Positions 36,150 through 45,625 of a stretch of 64,000 nt of DNA are shown here, in pieces. A model generated the notes under the pieces. The model saw only the letters and a list, made by a program, of their open reading frames with translations. It did no database searches and had not been told where the DNA came from. How positions within the stretch are numbered: position 1 is the stretch's first letter; each line of letters starts with the position of its first letter. This DNA comes from Bacillus sp. 1NLA3E (GTDB taxonomy: Bacteria; Bacillota; Bacilli; Bacillales; Cytobacillaceae), in NCBI RefSeq assembly GCF_000242895.2, contig NC_021171.1:2452001-2516000 (forward strand). Direction: 5' to 3'. The position numbers were made by a program, and so were the translations under genes.

Positions 36150-36290
36150 TTATTTTTTCTTTTTAATGACACATTCATGGCAAATACCGTACCATGTTTT
36201 AACACTATCTACATTTTCTACTGCTCCAATTTCTTTTCCACATACCTGACAAACAATAGTCCCTTGTTTTACGACTGCAATACTTGACAT
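36150..36290 (-). CDS. SR1P-like small cysteine-rich peptide
   Basis: The 46-residue product contains GTIVCQVCGKEIG, then VKTWYGICHEC, giving two CxxC pairs. The pattern GTIVCQ-C...YG-C--C matches the SR1P peptide family, which in B. subtilis is encoded by the dual-function RNA SR1 and binds glyceraldehyde-3-phosphate dehydrogenase (GapA). GAGGGGGATTTATC gives a good ribosome site. A terminator 95 bases beyond the stop makes a transcript of SR1-like size. The assignment rests on this short motif; a generic zinc-ribbon peptide is the alternative. Confidence 0.65.
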   Translation of the reverse strand: MSSIAVVKQGTIVCQVCGKEIGAVENVDSVKTWYGICHECVIKKKK

Positions 36291-36652
36291 GATAAATCCC
36301 CCTCATTAATTTAATAAATGTAAAGACCTCGTAAATAATATAACGCTTTCAAAAGTGTAACACATTAAATGATTTTCTCACAAGAACATAACACATTTAC
36401 TATTAGAGTATAACACATTTTATTCTTTTTTCAATTTATTATTGTAAAATTATTTTTTGTTATTTTTGTTAATTTTCCCCAACATTTCCCACTCTATTAA
36501 AAATTCCTGACTAAAAAGCATGGTTGACATCGACTTCTTTTATATTTAATGTAATTTATGGTGTTTTCCTTAATCTATTAAAAAAAAACCTTTTAGGAGA
36601 ATACCAAGTTTTTAGTTAATTTCTACCAAACATAGATTGGCGAGGCTATAAA
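36291..36652. other. intergenic region holding two divergent promoters
   Basis: No gene is seen. The region is very AT-rich and separates the divergent SR1P-like gene and transporter gene. A repeated ATAACACATTT/GTAACACATTA motif occurs three times between 36358 and 36420 and may be a regulatory site for the small gene. Confidence 0.45.
36524..36552 (+). promoter_or_regulatory. sigma-A promoter of the SLC13-type transporter
   Basis: TTGACA (36524-36529) and TAATGT (36547-36552) are spaced by 17 bases, about 100 bases upstream of the transporter start. Confidence 0.55.
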
Positions 36653-37792
36653 GTGAAAGAATATGTAATCATTCAAAATAATAAAAGAATAAATTTGAAA
36701 TTTGATTTTCTAAAAAAAGACATGGTGTTTACCATCTCCCTTATACTTGCAATCGCAAGCTGTTTCCTTCATACTCCCAAGCTTGAATATATTAACCCTA
36801 AGGTTATGGTCAGTTTATTTAATCTAATGATTGCTATCAAGGCCTTTGAGGAGCTTAAACTCTTAGACAAATTTGCCATTACAATATTAAATAAATGCAA
36901 TAATAGCAGAACAGTATCCGCTATTCTCATTTCTCTTTGTTTTGTTTGCTCGATGTTCGTAACGAACGATGTTGCCTTACTTACTTTTGTACCTTTAACT
37001 TTAATTATTAGTAAAAAGACAAACATGAAAATGATGGAGACCATTATTCTCCAAACAGTTGCTGCAAATATCGGCAGCAGCCTAACTCCAATGGGAAATC
37101 CACAAAATTTGTTTATCTATTCTTATTATGGAATTAAGCCTATGGCATTTTTTGCAACCATCCTTTTAATAGCTGTACTTGGAATCGGATTGATGTATTT
37201 TTCCATTAAAAGACTTCCAAAAAGTGAACTTAAAGTAGAGCTTCCTACTATTTCAATAGTGAATCGAAAGGAAGCATTGATTTGGGGCATAGTATTGGCG
37301 GTCATTATAGCTTCCATTTTAGGATTAATAAGTTATCAAATTGGGTTAATGATTACGCTAATAACAGTTGTGCTATTGAATCGGAATTTACTACTTAAAA
37401 TTGATTATCTGCTGCTAATTACCTTTTTAAGTTTTTTTATTTTCATTGGGAATATATCGAATACAAATGCAGTACACGCATTTGCAAGTGCAAACCTAAA
37501 AGACAGCACTTCCGTATTTTTTAGTTCGATTTTTTTAAGTCAATTGATCAGCAATGTCCCTGCTTCAATCCTTCTTTCTCACTTTACAACAGACTGGAAA
37601 CCGTTATTATTAGGAGTGAATTTAGGGGGACTTGGAACAATTGTTGCATCATTAGCCAGTGTGATCTCCTATAAACTATTCATTCAAGCAAACCCACAAG
37701 ATAGTAAAATGTATTTAATTAAGTTCAGTATTTATAACTTTACGTTTTTAGTTTTTCTTACTTTAGTTCATTACGTTATTTTTAGAATCTAG
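36653..37792 (+). CDS. SLC13/ArsB-superfamily anion transporter
   Basis: This 379-residue membrane protein has about ten hydrophobic segments. The conserved ion-transporter pattern FVTNDVALLTFVPLTLII and the paired motif NIGSSLTPMGNPQNLFIY in the first half are mirrored by SNVPASILLSHF and LGVNLGGLGTIVASLASVI in the second half. The likely substrates are di- or tricarboxylates, or arsenite-type anions; the sequence does not decide. The GTG start has GCGAGG seven bases upstream. Confidence 0.85.
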   Translation: MKEYVIIQNNKRINLKFDFLKKDMVFTISLILAIASCFLHTPKLEYINPKVMVSLFNLMIAIKAFEELKLLDKFAITILNKCNNSRTVSAILISLCFVCSMFVTNDVALLTFVPLTLIISKKTNMKMMETIILQTVAANIGSSLTPMGNPQNLFIYSYYGIKPMAFFATILLIAVLGIGLMYFSIKRLPKSELKVELPTISIVNRKEALIWGIVLAVIIASILGLISYQIGLMITLITVVLLNRNLLLKIDYLLLITFLSFFIFIGNISNTNAVHAFASANLKDSTSVFFSSIFLSQLISNVPASILLSHFTTDWKPLLLGVNLGGLGTIVASLASVISYKLFIQANPQDSKMYLIKFSIYNFTFLVFLTLVHYVIFRI

Positions 37793-37812
37793 CAATTTTT
37801 AAACATCAAAAT

Positions 37813-37855
37813 CCAAAAAACACTCGCCAATAAATAATTGAAGAGTGTTTTTTGG
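37813..37855. terminator. bidirectional terminator
   Basis: CCAAAAAACACTC pairs with GAGTGTTTTTTGG around a 17-base loop, 20 bases after the transporter stop codon. T runs exist in both directions. Confidence 0.85.
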
Positions 37856-37888
37856 ATTTTACCTAATTTCTTTTTTTAAAACCTTGTC

Positions 37889-37980
37889 TGTTGATTTCCG
37901 CTCCAGGTACTACTTTCCGCGGGACAGGAGTCTCGCACCTTCCGCTCCAAACACAGCCTTTCTTTAAATAAAGCTGTGTT
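37889..37980. mobile_element. MITE-like repeat remnant, copy D
   Basis: TGTTGATTTCCGCTCCAGG and the later GGACAGGAGTCTCGC...CTTCCGCTCCAA match the two sides of the full-length repeat, with the middle missing. It then runs into an inverted pair AACACAGCCTTT/AAAGCTGTGTT made of the repeat's own end sequence. It lies directly against the 3' end of selO. Confidence 0.65.
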
Positions 37981-37985
37981 CATTA

Positions 37986-39452
37986 TCACGTTCCGCAGAA
38001 GGTTCGATAAGGTTTATCTGATGGCTCAGGTGGTTTGCAGTAATCAATCTTTTCAGGGCTGTAAGCGTATGGGTCGGATAGAACATCAAGAAGTTCCTCC
38101 ATTACACTGGAGTCTCCCTGTTTCACTCCAGCTTCAAGTGCCGCTTCTACCTGATGGTTCCGAGGAATTACGGAAGGATTACTGTTCTTCATCAACTGAG
38201 AAGAAAAATCTTTCGAGTCCTCCTGCCTTGTTAGTCTCGTCTGCCACCTCTCATACCACTGTTTAAATTCTTCGGTGCCTGACAAGACCGAATCCTCAGT
38301 CTTATCATAAGTTAATGATAGGAAGGTGTTGGTATAGTCTGCGCGATACTTTTGCATCATACTGAGGAGGTCTTCGATAAGGGCTTCATCTTGTGGCTCT
38401 ACGTTAAATAATCCTAATTTTGCTCTTATACCCCCGAACCAGTTCGATTGAAATAACTCGTTAAAATTTGACATCGCGTCCTGAGCAAGTTCGATTGCCC
38501 GATCCTGATTCTCATGCAGCAGTGGCAAAATGGTCTCAGCAAAACGTGCTAGATTCCACCCAGCAATATACGGCTGATTACCATAAGCATAGCGACCTTC
38601 TCTGTCAATAGAACTGAACACCGTTGCAGGTTCATAGGTATCCATGAAGGCGCAAGGACCATAATCGATAGTTTCCCCACTAATGGTCATGTTGTCGGTG
38701 TTCATCACCCCGTGAATAAAACCAACCAATTGCCATTTTGCAATCAACTCTGCCTGACGTTTGATCACTCCCTGAAGCAGCGAAAGATACCGACTCTCAT
38801 CAGCTTCAACATATGGAAAATGCCGTTGCAATGCATAATCAGCCAGGGCTTGGAGTTCCTCAATCGTGCCCCATTTTGCAACAAATTGGAAGGTTCCAAC
38901 GCGCAGATGACTGGTAGCAACGCGGGTCAGAATTGCACCAGGAAGTGCGGTTTCGCGGATTACGGACTCACCTGTAGTCACTACGGCTAAACTACGGGTA
39001 GTAGGAATACCCAGCGCATACATGGCTTCGCTGATGATGTATTCTCGTAGCATCGGTCCAAGTGACGCTCGACCATCACCCCCACGAGAATATGGCGTTC
39101 TACCAGAACCCTTAAGCTGAATATCAAACCTATCACCTTTCGGAGTGATTTGTTCGCCAATAAGCAATGCCCGGCCGTCCCCTAACTTGGTAAAATGACC
39201 GAATTGATGCCCAGCATAAGCTTGTGCAATAGGAGAAGCTCCTTCGGGAATCTGGTTACCAGCAAACGTTGCTATGCCTTCTTTCCTTTGCAGCACTTCT
39301 CCGTTCAATCCAAGGGATGTTGCTAACGAAGAATTCAGTATGATCAACTCCGGTGAATGTACAGGAGTTGGGGTGTGGTTACTAAATAATAACTTTGGAA
39401 GACGAGCATAACTGTTGTCAAAGTTCCATCCAGATTCATTTCTCTTTGTCAT
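37986..39452 (-). CDS. selO: SelO protein adenylyltransferase (YdiU/UPF0061)
   Basis: SelO is a pseudokinase that transfers AMP to proteins and guards against oxidative stress. The 488-residue protein has the N-terminal [68 protein letters not shown], the metal-binding [24 protein letters not shown] and a C-terminal PYRTFCGT, where eukaryotes place selenocysteine. All motifs are intact. It is a single gene whose 3' end abuts a MITE remnant that leaves the stop codon in place. Confidence 0.95.
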   Translation of the reverse strand: MTKRNESGWNFDNSYARLPKLLFSNHTPTPVHSPELIILNSSLATSLGLNGEVLQRKEGIATFAGNQIPEGASPIAQAYAGHQFGHFTKLGDGRALLIGEQITPKGDRFDIQLKGSGRTPYSRGGDGRASLGPMLREYIISEAMYALGIPTTRSLAVVTTGESVIRETALPGAILTRVATSHLRVGTFQFVAKWGTIEELQALADYALQRHFPYVEADESRYLSLLQGVIKRQAELIAKWQLVGFIHGVMNTDNMTISGETIDYGPCAFMDTYEPATVFSSIDREGRYAYGNQPYIAGWNLARFAETILPLLHENQDRAIELAQDAMSNFNELFQSNWFGGIRAKLGLFNVEPQDEALIEDLLSMMQKYRADYTNTFLSLTYDKTEDSVLSGTEEFKQWYERWQTRLTRQEDSKDFSSQLMKNSNPSVIPRNHQVEAALEAGVKQGDSSVMEELLDVLSDPYAYSPEKIDYCKPPEPSDKPYRTFCGT

Positions 39453-39742
39453 CGTATCCCCCTTCTATCTTTTGCCTTTTTTTATCTCAGTTTTTCTTTT
39501 AATAAAATCTGCACAAGACAGCCATTTTAGTTTTTACTTATGTCGTATTAATATTCATTTGATCAAATAGAGTATTTGCTCCGCCATATCACGGTGATCA
39601 GTGGGTTCAATCACTGGAAATGTTGTTTTTTAATAATAACATAGTTCCACAAACTGGTTAAGATTCATTGTTTTACCATACAAAATAGATTAAAATATGA
39701 TTATAGATTGTTAGAATTATTACCATTAGGGAGTTGATTTTA

Positions 39743-39880
39743 ATGTGGATGAATATTATTCTTTTAATCCTTTTTATAATGGTTGTTATTTTTATACTGT
39801 CCATTCGAATTGTTCAACAGTACCAGCAAGCTGTTGTACTTCGGATGCCTTTGATTTTGACAAGTAATAAGGATAGATAA
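39743..39880 (+). pseudogene. internally deleted slipin copy
   Basis: The 45-codon frame begins like the full slipin gene at 49876 (IILLILFIMVVIFILSIRIVQQYQQAVVLR) and even keeps the same nucleotide stretch TTCGAATTGTTCAACAGTA. After VVLR it jumps to a short unrelated tail that runs into GGATAGATAAAGTGAG, the sequence of the slipin gene's own terminator. So the first 100 bases and the terminator remain, and about 650 bases between are gone. A ribosome site (TAGGGAG) is still present. Confidence 0.75.
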
Positions 39881-39912
39881 AGTGAGAACCATCTACTTAA
39901 TCTATCCTTTTA
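39869..39912 (+). terminator. terminator of the deleted slipin copy
   Basis: AAGGATAGAT pairs with ATCTATCCTT, followed by T residues. It is nearly the same sequence as the terminator after the intact slipin gene at 50676. Confidence 0.75.
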
Positions 39913-39936
39913 TATTTAGCAACAGGTTCCGTTTCT

Positions 39937-40827
39937 TTATGATAGATTTTTGTACTGATTGTCCCGCTTTTCTACGAAAAACATAGAAATGGCCCCTAAG
40001 CCAACATGGGTTCCTACAGAAACTCCCATTTGCATAATATAGATATCCCCCGAAAAATCCGTTTCTATTTCAATTTTTTCTTTTAGAGTTTCAGCAATTT
40101 TTATATCAGATGTATATCCAATTATTACAAATTCCGTAATTTCTTTATCATTTCGTTTAATAAACTCATGAACATAATGCTTAAGTACTCTTTTACAACC
40201 TCTTTCCTTTGCAACTATTGCTCCTTTTCCGTTCCTCATAGACATTATTGGCTTAAGATTTAAAATCTTACCTATAAATGCACTTGCATTTGTGAGTCTA
40301 CCACTCTTTATTAAATGATTTAAATCGTCAACAGATAAAAAATGTTTTACATTTGTTTTACAATTCTCGATAAATTCGACAATTTCTTCAAAGGAAACTC
40401 CTTGTTCCCGCATCATTGCACTTTTCATTACTAACCAACCACTTCCGTGGCTCATACATTTTGAGTCAACTACATGTATTTTTACTGTTGAATCTGGGTT
40501 GCCCTCATAGAAATAATCTTTTGCTATTACAGCAGATTGATATGCCCCACTCGTTCCACTTGACATACATATACATAATACTTCCTTGAATCCGTCCTTA
40601 ACGGCCTTAATCATTATTTCTAAGTATTCTGTTGGACTTGGTGTACCTGTGGTGGGAAACTCAGATAACCCCTCCATCATTTCATAGAAGTCATTTGGTT
40701 CAATATCTACCCTATCTTTATAGATTTTCCCATCTATATTTATTGTTAATGGAGCTAAGCTTATATCGAATAATTTAAGTACAGTATTTGATAAATCACA
40801 TGTCGAATCAGCCAAAATTTTTATCAT
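39937..40827 (-). CDS. DegV-family fatty-acid-binding protein
   Basis: The 296-residue protein has the DegV two-domain pattern: ADSTCDLS at the start, FPTTGTPSPTEYLE, the CMSSGTSGAYQSA lipid-headgroup site, VDSKCMSHGSG and FLSVDDLNHLIKSGRLTNASAFIG. Relatives bind fatty acids and deliver them to fatty acid kinase FakA. It is cytosolic, and no fakA is nearby. It shares its direction with the HAD gene upstream but is separated from it by a MITE fragment. Confidence 0.93.
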   Translation of the reverse strand: MIKILADSTCDLSNTVLKLFDISLAPLTINIDGKIYKDRVDIEPNDFYEMMEGLSEFPTTGTPSPTEYLEIMIKAVKDGFKEVLCICMSSGTSGAYQSAVIAKDYFYEGNPDSTVKIHVVDSKCMSHGSGWLVMKSAMMREQGVSFEEIVEFIENCKTNVKHFLSVDDLNHLIKSGRLTNASAFIGKILNLKPIMSMRNGKGAIVAKERGCKRVLKHYVHEFIKRNDKEITEFVIIGYTSDIKIAETLKEKIEIETDFSGDIYIMQMGVSVGTHVGLGAISMFFVEKRDNQYKNLS

Positions 40828-40955
40828 TAATACCCTCCCAAAAGTTATACTACCATCTTAACCCAATCTCCATTTATCTTTATACTTATTTTTCTTGTAC
40901 TACTTCATTCTTTCTCCGTTTTTACGTCTTAAAACTTTTGCATTCCTGCCCTGGT

Positions 40956-40987
40956 GAGCAAAATCAACATTTAGCTTTAACATAGCC
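40956..40987. mobile_element. MITE-like repeat, solo right end (copy E)
   Basis: GCAAAATCAACATTTAGC followed by TTTAACATAGCC closely matches the right end of the full repeat (GCAAAAAATCAACATTGAGC, TTTAACACAGCC). Nothing of the left end is seen, so this is a remnant. Confidence 0.6.
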
Positions 40988-40993
40988 AATTAT

Positions 40994-41464
40994 TTAGAAT
41001 CTCAAGGTTGCTTTTAATCTTTTGGTAAAAATAAATAACTCCAGGGCGTTTTTTATATCAGTTATTGCTAAATCAGCACTATGGAGCGCCTTCGTTGAAC
41101 AGCCTTCCTGCCCTATTATACATATACCTATTAGTGATTCCTTAAGCATCCACTCATCGTTCCCTCCATTTCCGATAGAAACTGTTCCTTTAGAGCCAAG
41201 ATTTTTTACTAGTGCTAGCTTTTCGTTTCTTTCATCATGTGTCTCCATTGGAATAATTTTCACCGGAAGATCCTTCAGTTCATTTGCAACACTGCCAAAT
41301 GTGTCAGCAGTTATGACATATATTTCAACGGATTGGACAACCCTTTTAATTAATTCGACAACACCCTTAATTAAAAATCCATCTTTTGCTATGGTTCCGT
41401 TAAAATCTAAAATTAAATTTTTTATGTCAATATCACCAAACCCAGGTATAACAATACTAATCAT
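40994..41464 (-). CDS. HAD-family phosphatase related to soluble P-type ATPase domain
   Basis: This 156-residue protein has the HAD motifs of the P-type-ATPase-like branch: motif I LILDFNGTIAKDG, motif II VITADTF, a lysine in RNEKLALVKNL and motif III SIGNGGNDEWML. It is the right size for the stand-alone soluble ATPase-like phosphatases of bacilli. It is cytosolic, with unknown substrate. Confidence 0.85.
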   Translation of the reverse strand: MISIVIPGFGDIDIKNLILDFNGTIAKDGFLIKGVVELIKRVVQSVEIYVITADTFGSVANELKDLPVKIIPMETHDERNEKLALVKNLGSKGTVSIGNGGNDEWMLKESLIGICIIGQEGCSTKALHSADLAITDIKNALELFIFTKRLKATLRF

Positions 41465-41537
41465 AACAATATACTTCCTTTCCCTCGTTCATCATAATTC
41501 ATTTTTAATTTTGCTAGAGTTTTGGAACAAACTAAAA

Positions 41538-41576
41538 AAAGGTAAAGCCCTCAAATATATGAAGGCTTTTACCTTT
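41538..41576 (-). terminator. terminator of the aldolase gene
   Basis: AAAGGTAAAAGCCTTC on the minus strand pairs with GAGGGCTTTACCTTT around a short AT loop and is followed by a T run. It lies about 60 bases after the aldolase stop codon. Confidence 0.8.
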
Positions 41577-41634
41577 AATTTGCTTACAAGAACTTTTTTG
41601 TGCCCTAATCACTAGAGCAACTTTTGTGCGCTAA

Positions 41635-42603
41635 CTATTTCGATGCTGTAGCCACAGAGACTTCAGGTGATGTTACACTATCATAGAAATCAACGAATTT
41701 GTCACGATCGTCGCTATTACGATATGCCATGGCAACACGGGGATGTTCATTCAGTACTCCTGAGATCATATAAGGAATGATATAACCCCACTCCCACTTT
41801 TGTCGCATTTCTAGCATATGCTTTTCAATTACACCAAGAACCGGTTTAAGTTCATAGCTTGTTTTTGGAATGTAGCTAACGAGAAGCTCGGTGTGACAGT
41901 TCCCAGCCGCACGCCCCATACCATAAACAGACGAATCAAGGTAAGTAACCCCATTTTTCAACGCCGTTAAAGTGTTGGCAAATGCTAACTGCATATTATT
42001 GTGTGTATGAACTCCAAGCTGTTTGTTAGGAATCATCGCATGGAACTTTTTCACAAGGTGCTCAATATCACCAGGATCTAAGCTTCCAAAGGAGTCAACT
42101 ATATAAACAACATCAACAGGACTTTCTTTTACCATTTCAAATGCTTCAATTAGCTGATGCTCAGGTACACTAGATAAAGCCATAATGTTAAGCGTAGTCT
42201 CATAACCTAAATCATGGAACATTTGGACAAGCTCCAAGCCTTTATCCACTTCGCGAACATAGCACGCTACTCGAATCATATCTAAAACACTTTGCTCACG
42301 TGGAAGGATGTCATTAGGATCAACACGTCCAATATCAACTAGAGCAGAAAGCTTCGTGAACTTCTTCTCAGGGATAATTTCTTTCAGGACGTTATCGTCA
42401 AGAAATCTCCACGGATTGGGTTCTGTAGCTTTTAGAAGCTTGGCTGAATTTTTGTAGCCAATTTCCATGTATTCAACACCGGCTTCGCTTAAGCCATTAT
42501 ACAAATCCTGAACAAATTCAACACTGAAATTCCAATTGTTAACCAAACCTCCATCACGGATAGTACAGTCTAATATTTTGCAACGATTTTCCATATTCGT
42601 CAT
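41635..42603 (-). CDS. DRE-TIM metallolyase (HMG-CoA lyase/4-hydroxy-2-oxovalerate aldolase-like)
   Basis: The protein has 322 residues. The DRE-TIM pattern is clear: LDCTIRDGGLVNNWNF at the N terminus, VDSFGSLDPGDIEHLV, the metal-binding GVHTHNNMQLAFANTLTALKNG and the GRAAGNCHTELLV segment. The C-terminal domain is short. It resembles aldolases near 4-hydroxy-2-oxovalerate aldolase, but no aromatic meta-cleavage genes are near, so the substrate is unknown. The gene stands alone with its own terminator. Confidence 0.83.
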   Translation of the reverse strand: MTNMENRCKILDCTIRDGGLVNNWNFSVEFVQDLYNGLSEAGVEYMEIGYKNSAKLLKATEPNPWRFLDDNVLKEIIPEKKFTKLSALVDIGRVDPNDILPREQSVLDMIRVACYVREVDKGLELVQMFHDLGYETTLNIMALSSVPEHQLIEAFEMVKESPVDVVYIVDSFGSLDPGDIEHLVKKFHAMIPNKQLGVHTHNNMQLAFANTLTALKNGVTYLDSSVYGMGRAAGNCHTELLVSYIPKTSYELKPVLGVIEKHMLEMRQKWEWGYIIPYMISGVLNEHPRVAMAYRNSDDRDKFVDFYDSVTSPEVSVATASK

Positions 42604-42883
42604 TTCCCCCTTTTATACCACTTTTATCAATATAATATTTACAACTATTTTTCAGGTATGTAATTAAAAGCTTATTGTGTTTATACCACTGTTCGTTCAA
42701 ATATGTCAATCTGTTTTCCGAAAAATTAGAATTATATCTATTTAATAATTATACTTCTAATGAAAAAATGGGTAAGTCCCCTCCTGTCATTAGTTTACCA
42801 CTACTTATGTATTGCTTTGTACAATATGGAAATATTAAGTTTATATTTTTATAAACATAATAAGACAAAGCGGAGGATTTTTT

Positions 42884-43501
42884 ATGCCATTGAAAAAACA
42901 GGATAAGTTTCTTAATTATTTAATGACCATGTCTTTAAATTTACACGAAAGTGCAAATTATTTTGCAGACTATAAATTAAAAAATGTAAGTGATCTTAAA
43001 ATATTCTTTGAAAATATAAAGGAATATGAATTAAAGGGAGATTCTTTGGTGAGTGAAGTTACTAGAGATTTGCATAATGTCTTCATCACTTCCATTGAAC
43101 GTGAAGATATTTTATCTCTTACGATGAGTATGGATGATGTTTTAGACGGGTTTGAGCATACCGCAGCTCTGTTTGAAATGTATTCAATTGTAAATGCAGA
43201 TGAATATATGCTTAGGTTTGTAGGTGCAATCCGCAATTGTACTGCTGAAATTGGGGAAGCAGTACAATTATTAGCATCAAAGAAATTGCTTTCCATACGA
43301 GACCATGTAATGAAAATTAAAGAATTAGAATCAAAGTGTGATGGCATTTTACGGGAAGCTATTACTCATTTGTTTTCCAAAGAAAAAGACCCTATTCGTA
43401 TTATTCAATATAAAGGAATTTATGAGGAGCTTGAAAATATCGCAGATTACTGCCAGACAGTGGCAAATACATTAGATACAATTATTATGAAGAATGCTTA
43501 A
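42884..43501 (+). CDS. DUF47 family (PhoU-like) protein
   Basis: The protein is 205 residues, all-helical, with the PhoU-like repeats DVLDGFEHTAALFEMYS and YKGIYEELENIADYCQTVANTLDTIIMKNA. DUF47 proteins usually sit next to a PitA-type phosphate transporter and modulate it; none is adjacent here. AGCGGAGG precedes the ATG. It is cytosolic and probably metal-binding. Confidence 0.92.
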   Translation: MPLKKQDKFLNYLMTMSLNLHESANYFADYKLKNVSDLKIFFENIKEYELKGDSLVSEVTRDLHNVFITSIEREDILSLTMSMDDVLDGFEHTAALFEMYSIVNADEYMLRFVGAIRNCTAEIGEAVQLLASKKLLSIRDHVMKIKELESKCDGILREAITHLFSKEKDPIRIIQYKGIYEELENIADYCQTVANTLDTIIMKNA

Positions 43502-43700
43502 CCATTAATTAGCATTTCGAAATTAGTGAACAATAGTCCTTCCCCATCCTAATGCGATTTCTGTGTTTCTTAGGAACTTGCAAAAAGGAGTCATACCCAA
43601 TCCTTCAATCCCTGCTTCTTCCAATGTTTTATGTTAACATAACCATATAATAAGGTATAGAAAATGGAAAAAGCCAAATGAAAGGAAGATGAATTTAATA

Positions 43701-44060
43701 ATGGAAAAAATCATGTTTATTGAAACAGGGATGGGAATTGATGTCCACGGTCAAAATGTAACAACTGCAGCCATTCGAGCCATAAAAAATGCCATTCACT
43801 ACAATTCGATGCCGGGTATTCGTTCTGTATTACCTGGAAACAGTTTAGATAATATGAAAGTTAATGTAAAACTAGCTGTACCTTGTGATAAAGAGAAACT
43901 TGATTTTGATGCCGTAAAAGAAGCTTTGCCATATGGCCAAGTAACAGTGGAAGTTATGGATGGAGGAATGTTGACAACAAGTGGGATTGTCCTCGAGGAA
44001 AAAGGCGATAAAAATGATTTGATGTACATAGTTATTGCATCGGTCGAAGTTGGCTATTAA
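43701..44060 (+). CDS. Lin0512 family protein
   Basis: This 119-residue protein matches the Lin0512 family throughout: KIMFIETGMGIDVHGQNVTTAAIRAIKNAIHYNSMPGI, then VKLAVPCDKEKLDFDAVKEALPYGQVTVEVMDGGML. ATG 43701 is preferred over ATG 43689, since AAGGAAG touches the earlier ATG. Function is unknown. It ends in a strong terminator. Confidence 0.88.
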   Translation: MEKIMFIETGMGIDVHGQNVTTAAIRAIKNAIHYNSMPGIRSVLPGNSLDNMKVNVKLAVPCDKEKLDFDAVKEALPYGQVTVEVMDGGMLTTSGIVLEEKGDKNDLMYIVIASVEVGY

Positions 44061-44109
44061 TCGTTAGTGATATGATTCCAAGTTTTCCTATTCTACCCTA
44101 AATCCCCAA

Positions 44110-44148
44110 AAAAGCTCAAACCCTATAGTCTTCAGGGTTTGAGCTTTT
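44110..44148 (+). terminator. terminator of the Lin0512 gene
   Basis: AAAAGCTCAAACCCT pairs with AGGGTTTGAGCTTTT around a 9-base loop, about 50 bases after the stop codon. Confidence 0.88.
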
Positions 44149-44164
44149 CTAATGATTACCTGTA

Positions 44165-44392
44165 CTATAAATCCCGATTTTTAACAAGGTTTAATACCCC
44201 TATTACAGCTTCCTTCACTGCCTGCTCTTTTGTTTCACCAAAACCATTATGACAATACCATTCAGCGTTTTCTGCAATAGCGACTGCGTGCCAGTGACTT
44301 CCATTTCGGAATGTATCTATTAAAACACCACAGGTAGGATCATCATAATGATATCGCTCTGTTTGCCGCAATAAATTAAAAGCAATCTTCAT
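44165..44392 (-). CDS. small protein of unknown function
   Basis: The product is 75 residues from ATG 44392, with AAAGGAGAG nine bases before it; the open frame extends upstream without a ribosome site. The sequence (HYDDPTCGVLIDTFRNGSHWHAVAIAENAEWYCHNGFGETKEQAVKEAV) looks like a compact alpha-beta domain similar to short double-stranded-RNA-like or DUF folds, but I cannot name it. It is cytosolic. Confidence 0.65.
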   Translation of the reverse strand: MKIAFNLLRQTERYHYDDPTCGVLIDTFRNGSHWHAVAIAENAEWYCHNGFGETKEQAVKEAVIGVLNLVKNRDL

Positions 44393-44494
44393 TAATATTC
44401 TCTCCTTTAGCGGAAAGCATTTATATAGAAGATATTTTGCTACAAAATTACCCAATATATTCAACTAAGTTGGAATCCCAGTTTTCATTAATAA

Positions 44495-45625
44495 TTATTT
44501 TCTTTTAAGAACCCTGTTCACGCACGCAATGTCAAAATCAGCATAACCCTGCGATAAACCCCATTTGACCGTATGTTGATAGTCTGAGTGCTCTGGATTA
44601 GCTAGTATTTCAAGAAATTCTTCATACCCACCCTCTCCACCAACATCTTCTGGTGGAGTATTCCCTTCTCCCTCAAGACAAATAGGATAAGGTTGATCAT
44701 AATCGTCAATCGTTTTTTCCACTTCAATTACGTGCTGCCAATTATCCCCAAAATCATAATTGTATTTCAATTTTTTGTATGTTGGTAAATAGTCTGATAG
44801 CCGGATGCCTTTTTCAAGGATCATTTCAACATCATTAGGATATTCAAATGCCTCATCGCTGCAAACAATATTTAAAATAGGTCTATACCCAGCTTCAAGA
44901 TAGGTGGGATGATTGGTGGATAAGTCAATTCCAGAAATTGTACTCTCATAAATATAGAATTCATGGAGATGATAATCCCTCCATCCAAAAGCTTTTTGAA
45001 TAATTTCATGCAGCTCCTCAAATGATCTATTTAAAGGAACAATGATTCTCCGCCAAACCTGATTCTCCTCAAGTTTTAGATTGACTTTCAATTGTACTGC
45101 CTTTGTACTAAAAATCTTTTCCCCAGCGAAATTCTCAAGATCCTTATACATCTCTTCATTTGGAAGAATATAGCTATTCTTCCCATCCCCAACCAATATA
45201 CTGCTAATCCGTACTCCCATCTCTGAATTAATAATTGAATGACTATCCAACAGCTCTTCAAAATAATAAACATTTTCACAGGCCTTATTCATTCTTGCCA
45301 CAGATGTACGATTCTTTGTTTTCGCAAAAATGAGCTTCTTGGATTGAAAAAGATACTTCTCAATTACTCCATCTTTTATTCCTTCTTCACGGAATGTTTC
45401 ACGGATTCCTCCAACGACGATTTCATTAATTTTATTAAAATCCTTCGCTTTTAACCCATACAAAACGACGGTATACCGATTTTGATCATTAACAAGGACA
45501 ACAGTTTTTCTCCGATTTAAAGTAATTAAATTTGCATGCCATGAAAATAATGCCTCACCCTCTACTTCTGACTCAGGGTTAAGCTTAAGCTGCTCTAACA
45601 ATTTTTTTGTACATTGAATTAGCAT
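44495..45625 (-). CDS. plasmid pRiA4b ORF-3-family protein with N-terminal DUF6933-like domain
   Basis: The 376-residue protein has two parts. Residues 1-165 (MLIQCTKKLLEQLKL, FSWHANLITLNRRKTVVLVNDQNRYTVVLYGL) match the domain often called DUF6933. The C-terminal part has VWRRIIVPLNRSFEELHEIIQKAFGWRDYHLHEFYI, YDFGDNWQHVIEVEK, CLEGEGNTPPEDVGGEGGYEEFLEIL, the pRiA4b ORF-3 domain found on plasmids and in transposon passengers. It is full length here. Function is not established. Confidence 0.88.
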   Translation of the reverse strand: MLIQCTKKLLEQLKLNPESEVEGEALFSWHANLITLNRRKTVVLVNDQNRYTVVLYGLKAKDFNKINEIVVGGIRETFREEGIKDGVIEKYLFQSKKLIFAKTKNRTSVARMNKACENVYYFEELLDSHSIINSEMGVRISSILVGDGKNSYILPNEEMYKDLENFAGEKIFSTKAVQLKVNLKLEENQVWRRIIVPLNRSFEELHEIIQKAFGWRDYHLHEFYIYESTISGIDLSTNHPTYLEAGYRPILNIVCSDEAFEYPNDVEMILEKGIRLSDYLPTYKKLKYNYDFGDNWQHVIEVEKTIDDYDQPYPICLEGEGNTPPEDVGGEGGYEEFLEILANPEHSDYQHTVKWGLSQGYADFDIACVNRVLKRK

